Positions 40,555 to 50,360 of a DNA stretch of 51,926 nt are shown piece after piece (the first letter of the stretch is position 1; each line of letters begins with the position of its first letter). Under the pieces are notes generated by a model. It had not been told where the DNA came from. It worked only from the letters and a program-made list of their open reading frames with translations, and made no database searches. Source of the stretch: Chara braunii (taxonomy: Eukaryota > Streptophyta > Charophyceae > Charales > Characeae); NCBI GenBank assembly GCA_003427395.1, contig BFEA01000304.1, forward strand, positions 940,928 through 992,853. The letters are read 5' to 3'. The position numbers and the translations under genes are program-made.

Positions 40555-42527
40555 CACTCAATAGGCCAACCGCTTTCCTAGTGTTAGAACACAGAGAGGA
40601 AAGGAGACTGCGGAGAGAAGTCGGAGAGAGGATGGCATTGCAGAGGGTTGGGGAAGCAGCAGCCAACGTCGAAAGGGCACTAGTAGCAACATTAGCAGCA
40701 GACGCTAGAGCCAACGTCGAGGCAGCCATGGCTACCGCCTTTACCATGTCACAGGCCTCATCTCAGGCCTCTTCGCCAAGTGTCAGTCAAGGTGTCGCCC
40801 ATGTTTCCGTTAGTCAGGCTTCTAGTTTGCCGGTCAGCCATCTGCAACCCATGTAAGAGGAGGATTATGAGATCCAGTAAGCGGATGCTCTCCACATAGA
40901 GTTACAACGCCAGTTGTGGGAAGTACAGGGAAAGAGAGAGAGAGCTAGGATTAGAAAAGCTTGATTAGAGGCGAGGGGAGAGGAGTCATGCAAGTTCGAA
41001 GTTGACTCTGGATCCTGTAGGGTTGTGCCTTTGGAACTCCTTGTTGAGCGTAGCCAAAGTACAAGCTGTGCAGCAAGAGATGTTAACTGCACTGATAGCT
41101 GGTCAGAACCAGATTCTGACCACATTGCGGGTGCCTCGACCACCAGTGAGGCAACCACAGTTTGTTGTAGCTCCCCCTACGGTTGCAGGTCCAGTGATGA
41201 CGCTGCCGCCGACAGGGCAACCTTTTCTGTTGAGTTTGGGGTACCCCCATCAGGGGGACCAGTAGTTGGTAGTAGTGGGCAGATTGCTGTACAACCTTTT
41301 TCATTTCCCCAACTGGTGGTTGCCGATAGAGGGCAGCCACAAGTGCAGCAGCCCTTGCAATAGAGTCAGCCGCAGCAGCAGCTACAGCAGCAGCAGCTAC
41401 AGCAGCAGCAGCAAGTGTCGCTGCAGCAACAAGTGCCGCCGCAGCGACCTGTTCCAGCAGCTACAGCAGCAGCAGCAAGTGTCGCTGCAGCAACAAGTGT
41501 CGCCGCAGCGACCTGTTCCATTGGTTACTCAACCTGTGATGCAGACACAGGGTGTTGTTCAGCCTATGCAGTGGACCCCCAAAATACCCTTGTTGAGTCC
41601 TAAACCCTTCTCTGGCGACAAGACAAAGGACGAGAACTTGGATACTTGGGTGAGGACTGTCCCTACTTATGTGAGGCACAAGCTCACTAGGACAGAGGAG
41701 GTGCATCCTTTTTAAAAGGATCTGAAGCCAGGTGGTTGAATGGGTTAGTACAGCAACAGGGCTACTGTTAGAATTTCGATGGCTGGGCACGGGCCAAATC
41801 ATTGGAGGAGTTTGTACGGTTAGTTTACATCAGGTGGCGTGATCCCCAAGGGGCTCGGAAGGCCACCGATTCGTTGGCTTGTCTGGGATCGAAGACGTAT
41901 CTAACTGTTTGCGAGGTAACAGATGCCGCAGAGCAGCTGATCGTTGTCCATGGTGTGTGGTACGAATCGCAGGTCCTCTTGATAACTTATTTGCGATATT
42001 TGCCTACAAATGTCAAAAACAAGTTGGTTGATGAGGCCTCCATCGATGTACATGACTTTGCTTCCTTCGGCAAGAAGGCCTTAGACATTGAGGCTAGGCT
42101 TGGGAGTGCCCAGCAGGGATCGATTGATGGGAGAAAGAACAAGCTCCCTCAAGACTGGAGGAAGAAAGGCAATCTTACGTTCGTTGACCATGATGGTCAA
42201 GCGACTGAGATTGATGACTTCACTGACCTTGGGGAAGAAACAGAGATAGATGGTAGTGTAGAGACCTTAACTAGTGGAGTAGTCACCCCTATTAGGGAAA
42301 AGGCTAAGGGGGCCGAGAAACAAAATGTAGGCTGGCCCAAGGGTCAAAGTGACAAGGACCACCCATATGGGTGAAGCTTGGTCTACAGTACGAGGTGTGG
42401 CGAGACCGTGTTGCGCTAGGCGCTCGCCTGAACTGTGGCCAGTATGGGCACACGCTGGCTAAGTGCAAGAGGACGCGCTCGCATGGGGAGAGAGAGAGAG
42501 TGACACAACGGAGGGAGAGAAATAAAG

Positions 42528-42531
<4 letters not shown>
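40407..42531 (+). pseudogene. gag: Gypsy-B2 Gag with degenerate zinc knuckle
   Basis: The start is duplicated (ATG 40407 or 40489). The N-terminal charged helix is as in B1. A Gln-rich tract (41360-41530) holds a 64-bp tandem duplication that shifts the frame. Then PKIPLLSPKPFSGDKTKDEN (41580-41640), a stop near 41713, and the capsid-like domain 41802-42374 (RLVYIRWRDPQGARKATD, LRYLPTNVKNKLVDEA). After a further frame change comes LGLQYEVWRDRVALGARLNC and GQYGHTLAKC; the first knuckle Cys appears to be Arg. The frame runs into the GA tract. Frame breaks lie near 40850, 41520, 41715 and 42370. Confidence 0.75.
41397..41524 (+). repeat. 64-bp tandem duplication in Gln-rich gag tract
   Basis: Copies start at 41397 and 41461 with CTACAGCAGCAGCAGCAAGT. 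64 is not a multiple of three, so one copy reads Gln-rich and the other Ala-rich. Confidence 0.92.

Positions 42532-42598
<67 letters not shown>
42532..42598. repeat. (GA)n microsatellite
   Basis: About 33 GA units. Complementary to the CT tract at 42715-42796. Confidence 0.95.
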
Positions 42599-42600
<2 letters not shown>

Positions 42601-42712
42601 CCATTCTAACGAACTACGAGCTTCGCCTCCCACACGATGACATGTGGTATCCGCTCCGAACTGAAAAGTAAGACCACAGGAGGGTGAGGAGGAGACGGGG
42701 CACGAGAGGAAA

Positions 42713-42714
<2 letters not shown>
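42599..42714. other. 116-nt spacer between GA and CT tracts
   Basis: No gene. Junction between Gypsy-B2 and Gypsy-A2; origin unclear. Confidence 0.5.

Positions 42715-42796
<82 letters not shown>
42715..42796. repeat. (CT)n microsatellite
   Basis: About 41 CT units, at the inner end of the Gypsy-A2 3' LTR. Confidence 0.95.
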
Positions 42797-42801
<5 letters not shown>

Positions 42802-43415
42802 AGGTACTGACCTGCGAAAGGTGGCACGTTGACGCAGGTGCCGACATGCTGAAGACGAAGCTGGAGTGATGGCGTCACAGGTAAGTCCCCCTAGCCTCCA
42901 CCACTGCCTCCCTCTCCTCTCAGCACTAACCTAGATGCTATTAGCGCCCAGCGCTGGTAGACCACAACTCCTATCGTCGACTACGAATATGCTGATGTCG
43001 TCTGAAGAGTGCCTCTAGTCAATGCCCTGGACTGAGGCTGGACCCAATTATATATAGCGTTGGGTCGACCTCAACTCTTGTCCAAAATGAATCTCTGGCG
43101 GCCAAATTGAGGCCGGGCGTCAAGGGCCAAGCGCCTAACTGAAACGGCGTGGCCTCTGTTGAACGTCGATGGTCTGGCGCCAAAAATAGCACCAGGTTCT
43201 ATACCCTAAACCTGGCCTACAGGGCCTCTAACTGGTGCTGGTCCAAAATGGATTTTGGCCTATCGGACCTGAAACGGCTTCGGTGCAACTCAGGCCTAAC
43301 CTGGCCTACAAACCCTACAGGCCCCAATGTGGGCTGAAACGACAAAGACCCTAACCTCTACTAACCCCTAGCCTACCTGGTCGGGCCCTACTGGGCCCAT
43401 GTGGAACTAAGTATG
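42797..43415 (-). repeat. Gypsy-A2 3' LTR, truncated
   Basis: On the minus strand it follows the purine tract and opens with ATACTTAGTTCCACATGGGCCCAG-like U3, comparable to A1 U3 after its TGTGTGGC start. It carries the same iterated GTAGGCC/AGGCC words. A TATA box stands at 43047-43057. It runs into a GA tract (CT on plus) at 42796. A TG start is not visible, so the left end of the LTR is mutated or misplaced by a few bases. Confidence 0.68.
43047..43057 (-). promoter_or_regulatory. TATA box in Gypsy-A2 LTR
   Basis: Minus strand CTATATATAATT, about 360 bp into the LTR. The best promoter candidate in the window; transcription would run towards lower coordinates. Confidence 0.55.
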
Positions 43416-43430
43416 CCCCCCCCCTCCTTG
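43416..43430 (-). other. Polypurine tract of Gypsy-A2
   Basis: Minus strand CAAGGAGGGGGGGGC, matching CAAGGGGGGGAG of A1, right before the 3' LTR. Confidence 0.75.
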
Positions 43431-43535
43431 AAAGACCGAGCTTACCTGTGAGGGGGAAGCTGTCTAGCGGAGGGAGGGACTGAAGTCCGGGTGGGAGGGG
43501 TAGGCTTTGAAGCTTCCGTAGCTCGTCATCGTCGC
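43431..43535 (-). other. Non-coding spacer between Pol and purine tract, Gypsy-A2
   Basis: C/T-rich in sense. Ends ...CACAGGTAAGCTCGGTCTTTC before the purine tract, as in A1. Confidence 0.5.
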
Positions 43536-44965
43536 TCATAGTCCGCGTAGATAAGTGGTGGGGAGGCTTGCAAGTCTACTCGTGAAATCCATCGTGTCGT
43601 CGTGGTCGCTCCACTTGAATGTAACCTTGTACCGCATCCGCTTGTTGCCGTACTTGCGATGTGTGATGATGTGATGAACTTCCTGATGACCATCCAATGG
43701 AGGGTCCTGCGATCGTCGGTCCGGGAAGTCATCGTCCTTGGCTGGTGTGTACGTGGCCAGCTTCAAGGCATGGAAGACCGGGTGGACAAGTAGATGCGAT
43801 GGGATTTCGATTACAAAGGAGGGGGCGTCGGGCTCATTGCCTGCGGCTGAAGTGACGGTCCATGGTCCAAACCACTTGGGATGTAGCTTGCACGACACGT
43901 CTTGTTCAAGCACAAACTCCTCCGCGGAGACCCACGCCGGTTGGCTTGCAGTTGCATGAGGACTTGAGCCTTTTGCATGTTGGCGCGGGCTTTAGTCCTG
44001 ATACTTCTGAACGGAGGCGGGAGAACAAGCGGCGTCAATGTCGACAGTCCATGGGAATAGAAAATCAACAAAGATACGGCCTTCCGGCCACCGTGGTGCA
44101 ACTCGAATAGAGTCATGCCGATCGTTGGATGCAACGAAGTGTTGTAGGCGAACTCGATGTCGCGATCAACCCAATCCCTCTGATCCGGACGGATGAGCGT
44201 TCGAAGCATCATTTGAGCGGTTTGATTTGCTCGCTCCGTTTGCTGGTCCGTTTGTGGATGCCGAGCCGAACTCGGTTTCATCTTGGTGTCGAACTCCTTC
44301 ATGAGAGAAGTCGAAAAATGCCGACATAAAACGAGTGTTGTTGTCACTGATGGTGTCTTCCGAAACGCCGTGGCTGCAAATCCAGTCGGTGTGCAAGAGT
44401 CGCGCAAGCTCGGGAGTCGTGGCGTAGTACTTGCAGGGAAGAAATGGCGCTTACTTGCTCAAACCGTTGATGATCGTGAGAATGTTGTCATTCTCGAAGC
44501 AGTGGCGGGGGAGCAGGCCGGTGATGTCCATAGCAATGGAGAGGCCGAGTTCCGCGGGATAGGCAACGAGCGTAAGTCGTTGTAGGGATTGCAATTGTGG
44601 GGCTTGCTTCGTCGGCAAACTTCGCAAGAGTCACAATACCGAGTGGCGTCGGTAATGAAGTCGGGCCACCGAAATCGTTGTCGAAGTCTTGCGATCGTAC
44701 GATTGACTTCGAAGTGGCCAGAGAGTCGCGAGTCGTGGTACTCACCGAGAAGGCGACTTTGTAAGCGATAGTCTTGTGGGACGCATAGTAAGTCCTTGCC
44801 TTGTGAATGAAGAAGCAAGTAGCCGTCGACGACGCGATAGTGGTTGGACAACGGGTGATACGGGGATAGTTGCTCGTAGAGCATGGCGTATTCCGGATTG
44901 GAGTTGTATGCTCGCACAAAATGCTGATGTAGGACGTCGTTGAATTTGAACGAGTGGTGAGTCAA
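43536..44965 (-). pseudogene. pol: Gypsy-A2 integrase and chromodomain, broken
   Basis: Three frames: 44965-44459 (YRVVDGYLLLHSQGKDLLC, zinc domain YHDSRLSGH and CEVC), 44407-43811 (KPSSARHPQTDQQTERANQ with catalytic Glu, DIEFAYNTSLHPTIG) and 43913-43536 (KWFGPWTVTSAAGNE, VHPVFHALKL, DGHQEVHHIITHRKYGNK, RYKVTFKWSDHDDTMDFTS). The last is a chromodomain better kept than that of A1. Frame breaks lie near 44520 and 43900. The first catalytic Asp region near 44540 is frameshifted. Confidence 0.82.
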
Positions 44966-45545
44966 TGCACAAAGATCCGCACTTCACGAGAGAGTATCCC
45001 GGACTTGGTTGGAGAGACCCGAAATGTGTTTCGGTGGGAAGTCGAATTGGTCGATGAAGTACCTCCACCGAGCGATCGTGCTACTCACCGTGTCTTGTGT
45101 ATTGTAGCAGGTCAATGGGTTGTTGTTCGTAGCCCAAGTGAACCTATGACGCTCGAGAAGGACATGTCGCCAATGCTCGAGTACCGTGACGAAAGCGAGC
45201 AACTTCTTCTTCTTAGCATCATCAACCGAGTTGATGGGAGGCACCTTTTGGCTAAAGTACTCAATCGGGTGCCAATCTACTTTGTCGTGTTGTTCCAAAC
45301 TGCACCCATGTTGTAGCTGGAAGCGTCCGTCGTCACTCGCGTAGATAAGGTGGGGTCGTAGATACTCAAGATGGGAGCGAGGAGCAACGTCGTCTTCAAT
45401 CTTTGGAACGAACATCGGTGAATTGGAAGTGCACCTTTGGAGATTGCAATTTTGACAAGGGTGCAACAATCCGTGCGTATCCGCCGATGAAGCTTTGGTA
45501 GTACCCGACCAATTTCATAAAAGAGCAAACTTTTGTGGTGTTGGT
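44966..45545 (-). pseudogene. pol: Gypsy-A2 RNase H domain, broken
   Basis: Frame 45469-44984 reads LEQHDKVDWHPIEYFSQKVPP, LLAFVTVLEHWRHVLLERHR, FTWATNNNPLTCYNTQ and FDFPPKHISGLSNQ, colinear with A1. The N-terminal part (DPTLSTRVTTDASSYNMGA) lies in another frame near 45300-45360. The stretch RIVAPLSKLQSP before it has no stop, unlike the TAA-TGA of A1 at the same place. Confidence 0.8.
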
Positions 45546-46486
45546 CGGTTCCGGCCAATCTTAGATGGCCTTGATCTTGTCCGCGAGTGGACGAATGCCT
45601 TGCGGCGTCACAAAGTGGCCCAAGTACTCGAGCTTTTGTTGTGTGAATTTGCATTTGGGCCGGTTGGCCTTGTACTTGGTCGTACGTAGCCTGTCCAAAA
45701 CGGCGCGTAGATGCGCAATGTGCTCGTCCAAGTTCAGGCTATACACCAAGATTTGATGAGGTAGATAAGCACGAACCGGTCCACCATGTGACGAAACTCC
45801 ATCGTCATTGCCGCTTGGAAGGTGGCCGTGGCATTCGTGAGGCCAAATAGCATCACGACCCGCTCGAAGTGTGCTTAGCTTTTCTTGGATGCGGTTTTGC
45901 AGCGATCTCTTGGATGGATCTCAAGCTGGTGGTAACCTGCCTTGAGGTCCAACTTGGAGAAGTACTTGGCGCCGCCCAAACATTCGAGGAGATCATCAAT
46001 GCGTGGGAGCAGGCCGGCATTCTTAACAGTTTGAGCGTTAAGCTTGCGATAGTCAATGCTTAAGCGCAACTCCTTGTTCTTCTTCCTGATCAAGAGAATG
46101 GGTGCACCGTAGGGCGAGCAGCTATGGCGAACCCAGCCCTTGGCAATGAGGTTAGCGAGCTGCGATCGTAGCACTTCTAGTTCCTCCTGGTTCATGCGGT
46201 AAAGACATCTGCTCGTAGGTACGGCCCCGTCTTGGAGAATGATCTCGTGACGAATGGGCCGATCCAGTACGATTCTGGCGGGGGCTTCAAAGACGTCGCC
46301 ATAGGAGTCAGGAAGCTCTATAATGAGTGGATCCGGTGGCGCTTTCGTCGGCCGTTGGGAGGAGGGAGGGCGTGCAAGAAGCAAATGCTCATTTCCTCGA
46401 TGTCGTGTCGTGCGATGGAGCTGCGAATGCTTGCCGCGGAGACCATGTGGCAACCAATCGAAGGGTGAGGTCGAGGCACCGTACAC
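45546..46486 (-). pseudogene. pol: Gypsy-A2 reverse transcriptase, catalytic motif lost
   Basis: Frame 46486-45875 has VLDRPIRHEI, LIAKGWVRHSCSPYGAPILL, LRLSIDYRKLNAQTVKNAG and FSKLDLKAGYHQLEI. After a shift, FGLTNATATFQAAMT. At 45750-45763 the expected YLDD reads YLIKSW because about one base is missing, so both catalytic Asp are gone. The frame is regained at YSLNLDEHIAHLRAVL (45749-45561), with a TAA near 45561 where A1 has Gln. Confidence 0.85.
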
Positions 46487-47409
46487 GGGACAAGTACCCC
46501 GTTCTGGTCACGAACTTGAACGGTGCAGCGGTAGAAGTTCACCAGGTGGTCCTCGCTCCGCAGCCCTGACATACCCAAAATCATGTCAAACTGGGTGTCC
46601 AAAATGTCGAAGGACACGGCCTGGTGTGAGTGTCGGGCGAAGTACATTGGGATGGAGTCAAAGCATCAGTCAATGGACTTCTGCGTATGACCGCTGGTCA
46701 ACGTGACTTGCATGGGCTGCGTCTTCCTCCGAACGCGCGCCCTAAGGCCGGCGCGCCCCATGAAGCCTTGGCTGATATAGTTGCAAGTAGCTCCACAATC
46801 GATCAAGGCGCTGCAGGTCGTCTTCCCGATCTGAATGCCGATGTAGAGTAACGGCGCGTTGATGTCATCGTACCGTTGCGTGGCGTACTCGCGGTCGATC
46901 TTCACAATGTACTCGCGAAGGTCAACAACCGCTTCTTCGTCTTCCCTCAATTGAGTTGGTACTGCAGCGTGCAAGTAATTGTGTAGTTCTGCTTGCAGGG
47001 TGTTGCAATGCGGCTTTGGCAAGGAACCGGATGGGGGAAGAGGCAATCACTGGAAGTCTTCCGTCGTCAATGGGTCAAGGTCCTCAAGTCTAGACCACAC
47101 CGACGAGTCCCCAAAAGATCATAGTGTCGGCGAGGAAGCTGGTTCGCTTGGCGATGGTGATGAAGTCGCGCATGCATACCCCTCTTGCACGTGGAGAGGT
47201 TGGTCCAATGGAGGGACCAGCTGGACAGCATAGTCTTCGTAATTCTCTCGAAGGCTTGCAACATCCGCGTGCTCCTTGAACGTGGAGGAGGTTGCTAGCA
47301 AGGCAACCATGTCTGACGGAATGGGAAGTGGAGTTGCCTCCCTTCCCGCAGAGCTCAGTTTCCCGAGCTTTGCCATGGGCGGGCGTCGTCTTTGCCGTTG
47401 TCGGGGCAT
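46487..47409 (-). pseudogene. pol: Gypsy-A2 Pol N-terminus and protease
   Basis: Frame -1 to Gag, entered at the slip site (47358-47364): LGKLSSAG. In-frame stops lie at 47119, near 47050 and 46666. The protease centre is ALIDCGATCNYISQGF, again D-C-G-A. VSFDILDTQFDMILGMS and PHPSIGCHMVSAASI follow (46647-46318). The frame then shifts towards RT near 46400. Confidence 0.82.
47323..47364 (-). promoter_or_regulatory. Candidate -1 ribosomal frameshift signal, Gypsy-A2 gag/pol
   Basis: Minus strand GGGAAAC (47364-47358), phased G_GGA_AAC in the Gag frame, then TGA (47357-47355). The hairpin begins ten nucleotides after the heptamer: 47347-47342 pairs with 47328-47323 (GGGAAG/CTTCCC), then 47341-47338 pairs with 47333-47330 (GGAG/CTCC), with a GCAA loop and one bulged A (47329). 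The 5' arm starts at the same distance as in A1, but inner stem and loop differ. Confidence 0.75.
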
Positions 47410-49030
47410 TGCGTCCTCTTGTGCTTGGTGCTATTGCACCAATAGCAGCAGCCCCACTTCTGGCGGAGCTTGTATTGCTCCTCCATGAGGCCGAACTTCA
47501 CCCATGGCAGCAACTGTCCGACTTCTGTCGTTGACGCGGGTTTCACCTTCTTCTTCTTGTTGTTGCGTCGTGGCGAAAGGGCGTTGACTTGGTCTCCTTC
47601 ACTAGTCTCGAGAGTCAACACCTCGTCATTATCTTGTCCATTTGATTGGACGACAACGACTTGCTGCCTCCGCAGGCCTTTGCCCTTCTCCACAAAATTC
47701 AGTTGGGTTTGCTGCTCGTTGGTGGCCCATCAATTTGATTAGATTACCTCGCGCGCCTTGTCCACGATCTGGTCAAATTCTGTGTGCTGGCTGCACTCGT
47801 TAAGGGCTGTGCTCAATGCGTCGATTGACCGCTGGAAAAATTCGCAACGAAGATGCACGAGTGGTCTGTCAAGATTCGGGATCGTCACGATTTTCTGCCA
47901 CTCGGTTAGCCATTCGCGCGTTGGCTGGCTGCCTTCGTTCATGGTGAAGATCCGGTTCACTCCTTTGCCTTGAGCGTCGCCGACGATGAAGCGCTTCCAC
48001 CACTTCTTGGTGACGACCTCCTAAGTCAACTTGGCTGGCACTGGCACTGGTGCAACCTTGACGCCTTCGGTTTGCGCAAAGTGGCTGAGCCACATTTGGC
48101 TGGCACTGGTGCTGCAAAGGTAAAGTGCGGACACCTTCGATGCTAGCGGGACTTCGTGAATGGAAAGCTCATTGGTGAAACCCTGCCACCAAGTTTTGTG
48201 GTAGTCATCGAACTTTTCGATGCTGAATTTCGGCATCTTGTATTGCTTGGGCGTAACGCTGTTGCAGGTCTCGGTCGGTAGCTGATGCAGGTCAGCTTGC
48301 ACTGCTGTCATTTGTTGGCTGATGGTCGTAGGCTGTTGGAAGCTGTTCAGATTGCCGATTATTGCTACCACTTGATCCACAAGTCCCTCAAGTTGCGGGT
48401 CAATGGATCAATGATTGAGGATGCCATGTGTGTATGCAGCACGTCATCTCTCTCCAATTCCTCAAGTCGGGCGTGGAAACTCCTGTGAGTCTCCTCGTAG
48501 CTTGAGATGATACGTGCCTGCCGAGCCAACTCCACTTGTTGCCAGTTGCAAGTGAGGAGTTGGTGCATGAGGTTGGAGAGTGCTGCCTTGGTCCATTCCT
48601 CCACGGTCTGTTCCGTGCGCGTTTCCGTCGGAACAAAGGTCCATTCTTGGAGTGTTGCGGTATGAACCGCTTCTTGCTGCATTAGGACAGATGCGGCATC
48701 TCTGCGAAGCTGGTTATGGTTGGCAGCTGCTGCGGCTTGCTGTTGGCGCCGTTGCTCGGCGTCGCGTGCAATGGCGTTGAGACGTGCAGCTTCAGCTGCA
48801 GCTTCACGTTGCTGTTCCTCTTGTACGTGCTGCGTGTAGGTGGACAGGCTGGCCAAGAAGGCTGTCATTGTCTCACCTGGTTGCCGAGCTGGCGCAACGT
48901 TGAGGGCTCCTGCAGTTGTCGCAGTGGGATTCACCTGGTGGGCCTGCAGGACCAGGGGGTTCTCAATGCACACCTTCCGTGGACCGCCGGATGCGGCGTT
49001 GTCTTCCATGGGGTTGCCTTGGGCCTCCAT
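47355..49030 (-). pseudogene. gag: Gypsy-A2 Gag with CCHC knuckle
   Basis: Start ATG 49030 (MEAQGNPMEDNAASGGPRKV). A Gln/Ala-rich coiled coil (EEQQREAAAEAARLNAIARD) precedes LMHQLLTCNWQQVELARQAR, matching A1. A frameshift near 48370 leads to KMPKFSIEKFDDYHKTWW. A TAG at 48021-48023 replaces the Trp of A1's ITWEEFEKKW. PTREWLTEWQKIV follows, then TAA and TGA near 47739 and 47727, and the knuckle CYWCNSTKHKRTQC (C-x2-C-x4-H-x4-C). The natural end is TGA 47357-47355 at the slip site. Confidence 0.85.
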
Positions 49031-49503
49031 TGCAGAGGGGAGGGGAAGGGGTAGCTGATGATCTGCTGCGGCTCCCTGCCCTTCACGTTCTGCAATGTGT
49101 CTGCCGCATCAGAGCATAAGCCGCAGTTAGCTGCACTGCGTTTACGGATTTGGCCCTGTTGACGGGGCACTGCTGATGTAATGCTACTGTCTTGGCACCT
49201 GCTAACGTGGCACTGCTGATGTGGCCCGGGGTAGTATGAAGAGGAGTGAATGGGAAACACGCAGGCGGGCAAACGACAGAACTGCAATGTCCAATCCTGG
49301 GTCCTAATCAACAGAAAAAAATGAAAAAGAAAGAGATGTTTTTTTCTTTTTCTTTTTTGTAATCTGCTGAGTGGGGATCCGGGCCGCCCGGGTGACCGGC
49401 AGGGGCCCGGGGGAGGTCCCGGGTGGCCTGGCCGGGCAGGGCACCCAGTTGGGGGCCGGGCCCCCCAAGCGCACTCACCTGTCGGGGGATTTCGTACCCC
49501 CTT

Positions 49504-49508
<5 letters not shown>
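49031..49508 (-). other. Gypsy-A2 leader, part next to gag
   Basis: No gene. It holds a degenerate GCCACATCAG array on the minus strand (exact copy 49216-49225, near-copies 49095-49211), an A/T-rich stretch with T7 and A7 runs (49310-49360) and a GC-rich GGGCC/CCCGGG stretch (49375-49495). Confidence 0.55.
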
Positions 49509-49594
<86 letters not shown>

Positions 49595-49602
49595 GAGAGA
49601 GA
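49509..49602. repeat. Compound (GT)n(GA)n microsatellite
   Basis: About 20 GT units then about 26 GA units with one GG interruption. Confidence 0.95.
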
Positions 49603-50272
49603 TGTGTTCGAATCATACTTGCAGCGCATCTCATGCACGGGGTGCCGCACACACAGGCACGCACAGGTGATGCGCGCATTAAAAAAATAGAAAAACAAAA
49701 ATGTCCTAGTTGTGTCCAGCCTCTTTTCGGAAGGATCCCTACAGCATATTAGCCAGAACCCGACGTCATGCAGAGATACACTTCAAACTTGTACTCCTTG
49801 AGGGTGGGCAGAGAATATATAGTCTGGATTCGAATTCAGGTCTGTGCATGTCGGTTATGGGTCACCATTTCTCTGTTTTCTCGCTTTTCTTTTCTTTTCT
49901 CGTTTTTCTTTTCCTAGGAATACGTGCAGTGGCGCTAAGGGCCTTTACTCACCAAATGCACAAAAGACAAAACATATGGTGGTGTATTATTCCACGTTCT
50001 GCAGAAGATTCATTCTAATTTTGCACATTTCGTGAGTAGTGCAGCCAAGCCCTAGGAGTCACGTGCAGAGACCAACAGGTCCTAGCTACGTGAGCAACCC
50101 ATAACTGCTGAAACACAGACCTGAATTCGAATCTTGAGTATATATTCGGCCAGCTCGTGCTCTATTTCATATTCACTGTCTGCCTCGATTTTGGTGGGGG
50201 GGTCTGCGCCACATGTCTGCGAGGACCCTTCACATAGCCTACATGGGCCGTCTGAGCCGTGTTAAGTGGATC

Positions 50273-50276
<4 letters not shown>
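49603..50276. other. Leader DNA around the inverted repeat
   Basis: No gene. Apart from the inverted arms I see only T/C-rich runs (49880-49915). Confidence 0.5.
49816..50144. repeat. Inverted-repeat pair, MITE-like or foldback
   Basis: Arms 49816-49846 and 50114-50144 are reverse complements at 28 of 31 positions (core GATTCGAATTCAGGTCTGTG), with weaker matching further inside (GTTATGGG). The 267-nt interior has no ORF of note. It may be the termini of a small non-autonomous DNA element inside the leader; no target duplication was found. Confidence 0.6.
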
Positions 50277-50354
<78 letters not shown>

Positions 50355-50360
50355 CGCGCG
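50277..50360. repeat. Compound (CT)n(CG)n microsatellite
   Basis: About 31 CT units followed by about 11 CG units, then TGTGCGTG. Mirror order of the tract at 49509-49602. Confidence 0.95.

Larger units (their letters stand above)
38146..42531 (+). mobile_element. Gypsy-B2: LTR, leader and gag, truncated
   Basis: Second copy of the B family in direct orientation, sharing its LTR with B1. It ends in a GA tract at 42532 after the gag zinc knuckle; protease and pol are missing. Confidence 0.75.

Noticed and set aside
42640-42665. TGGTATCCGCTCCGA, similar to a primer binding site
   Set aside because: No LTR end next to it and the match fails after TGGTATC; not supported.
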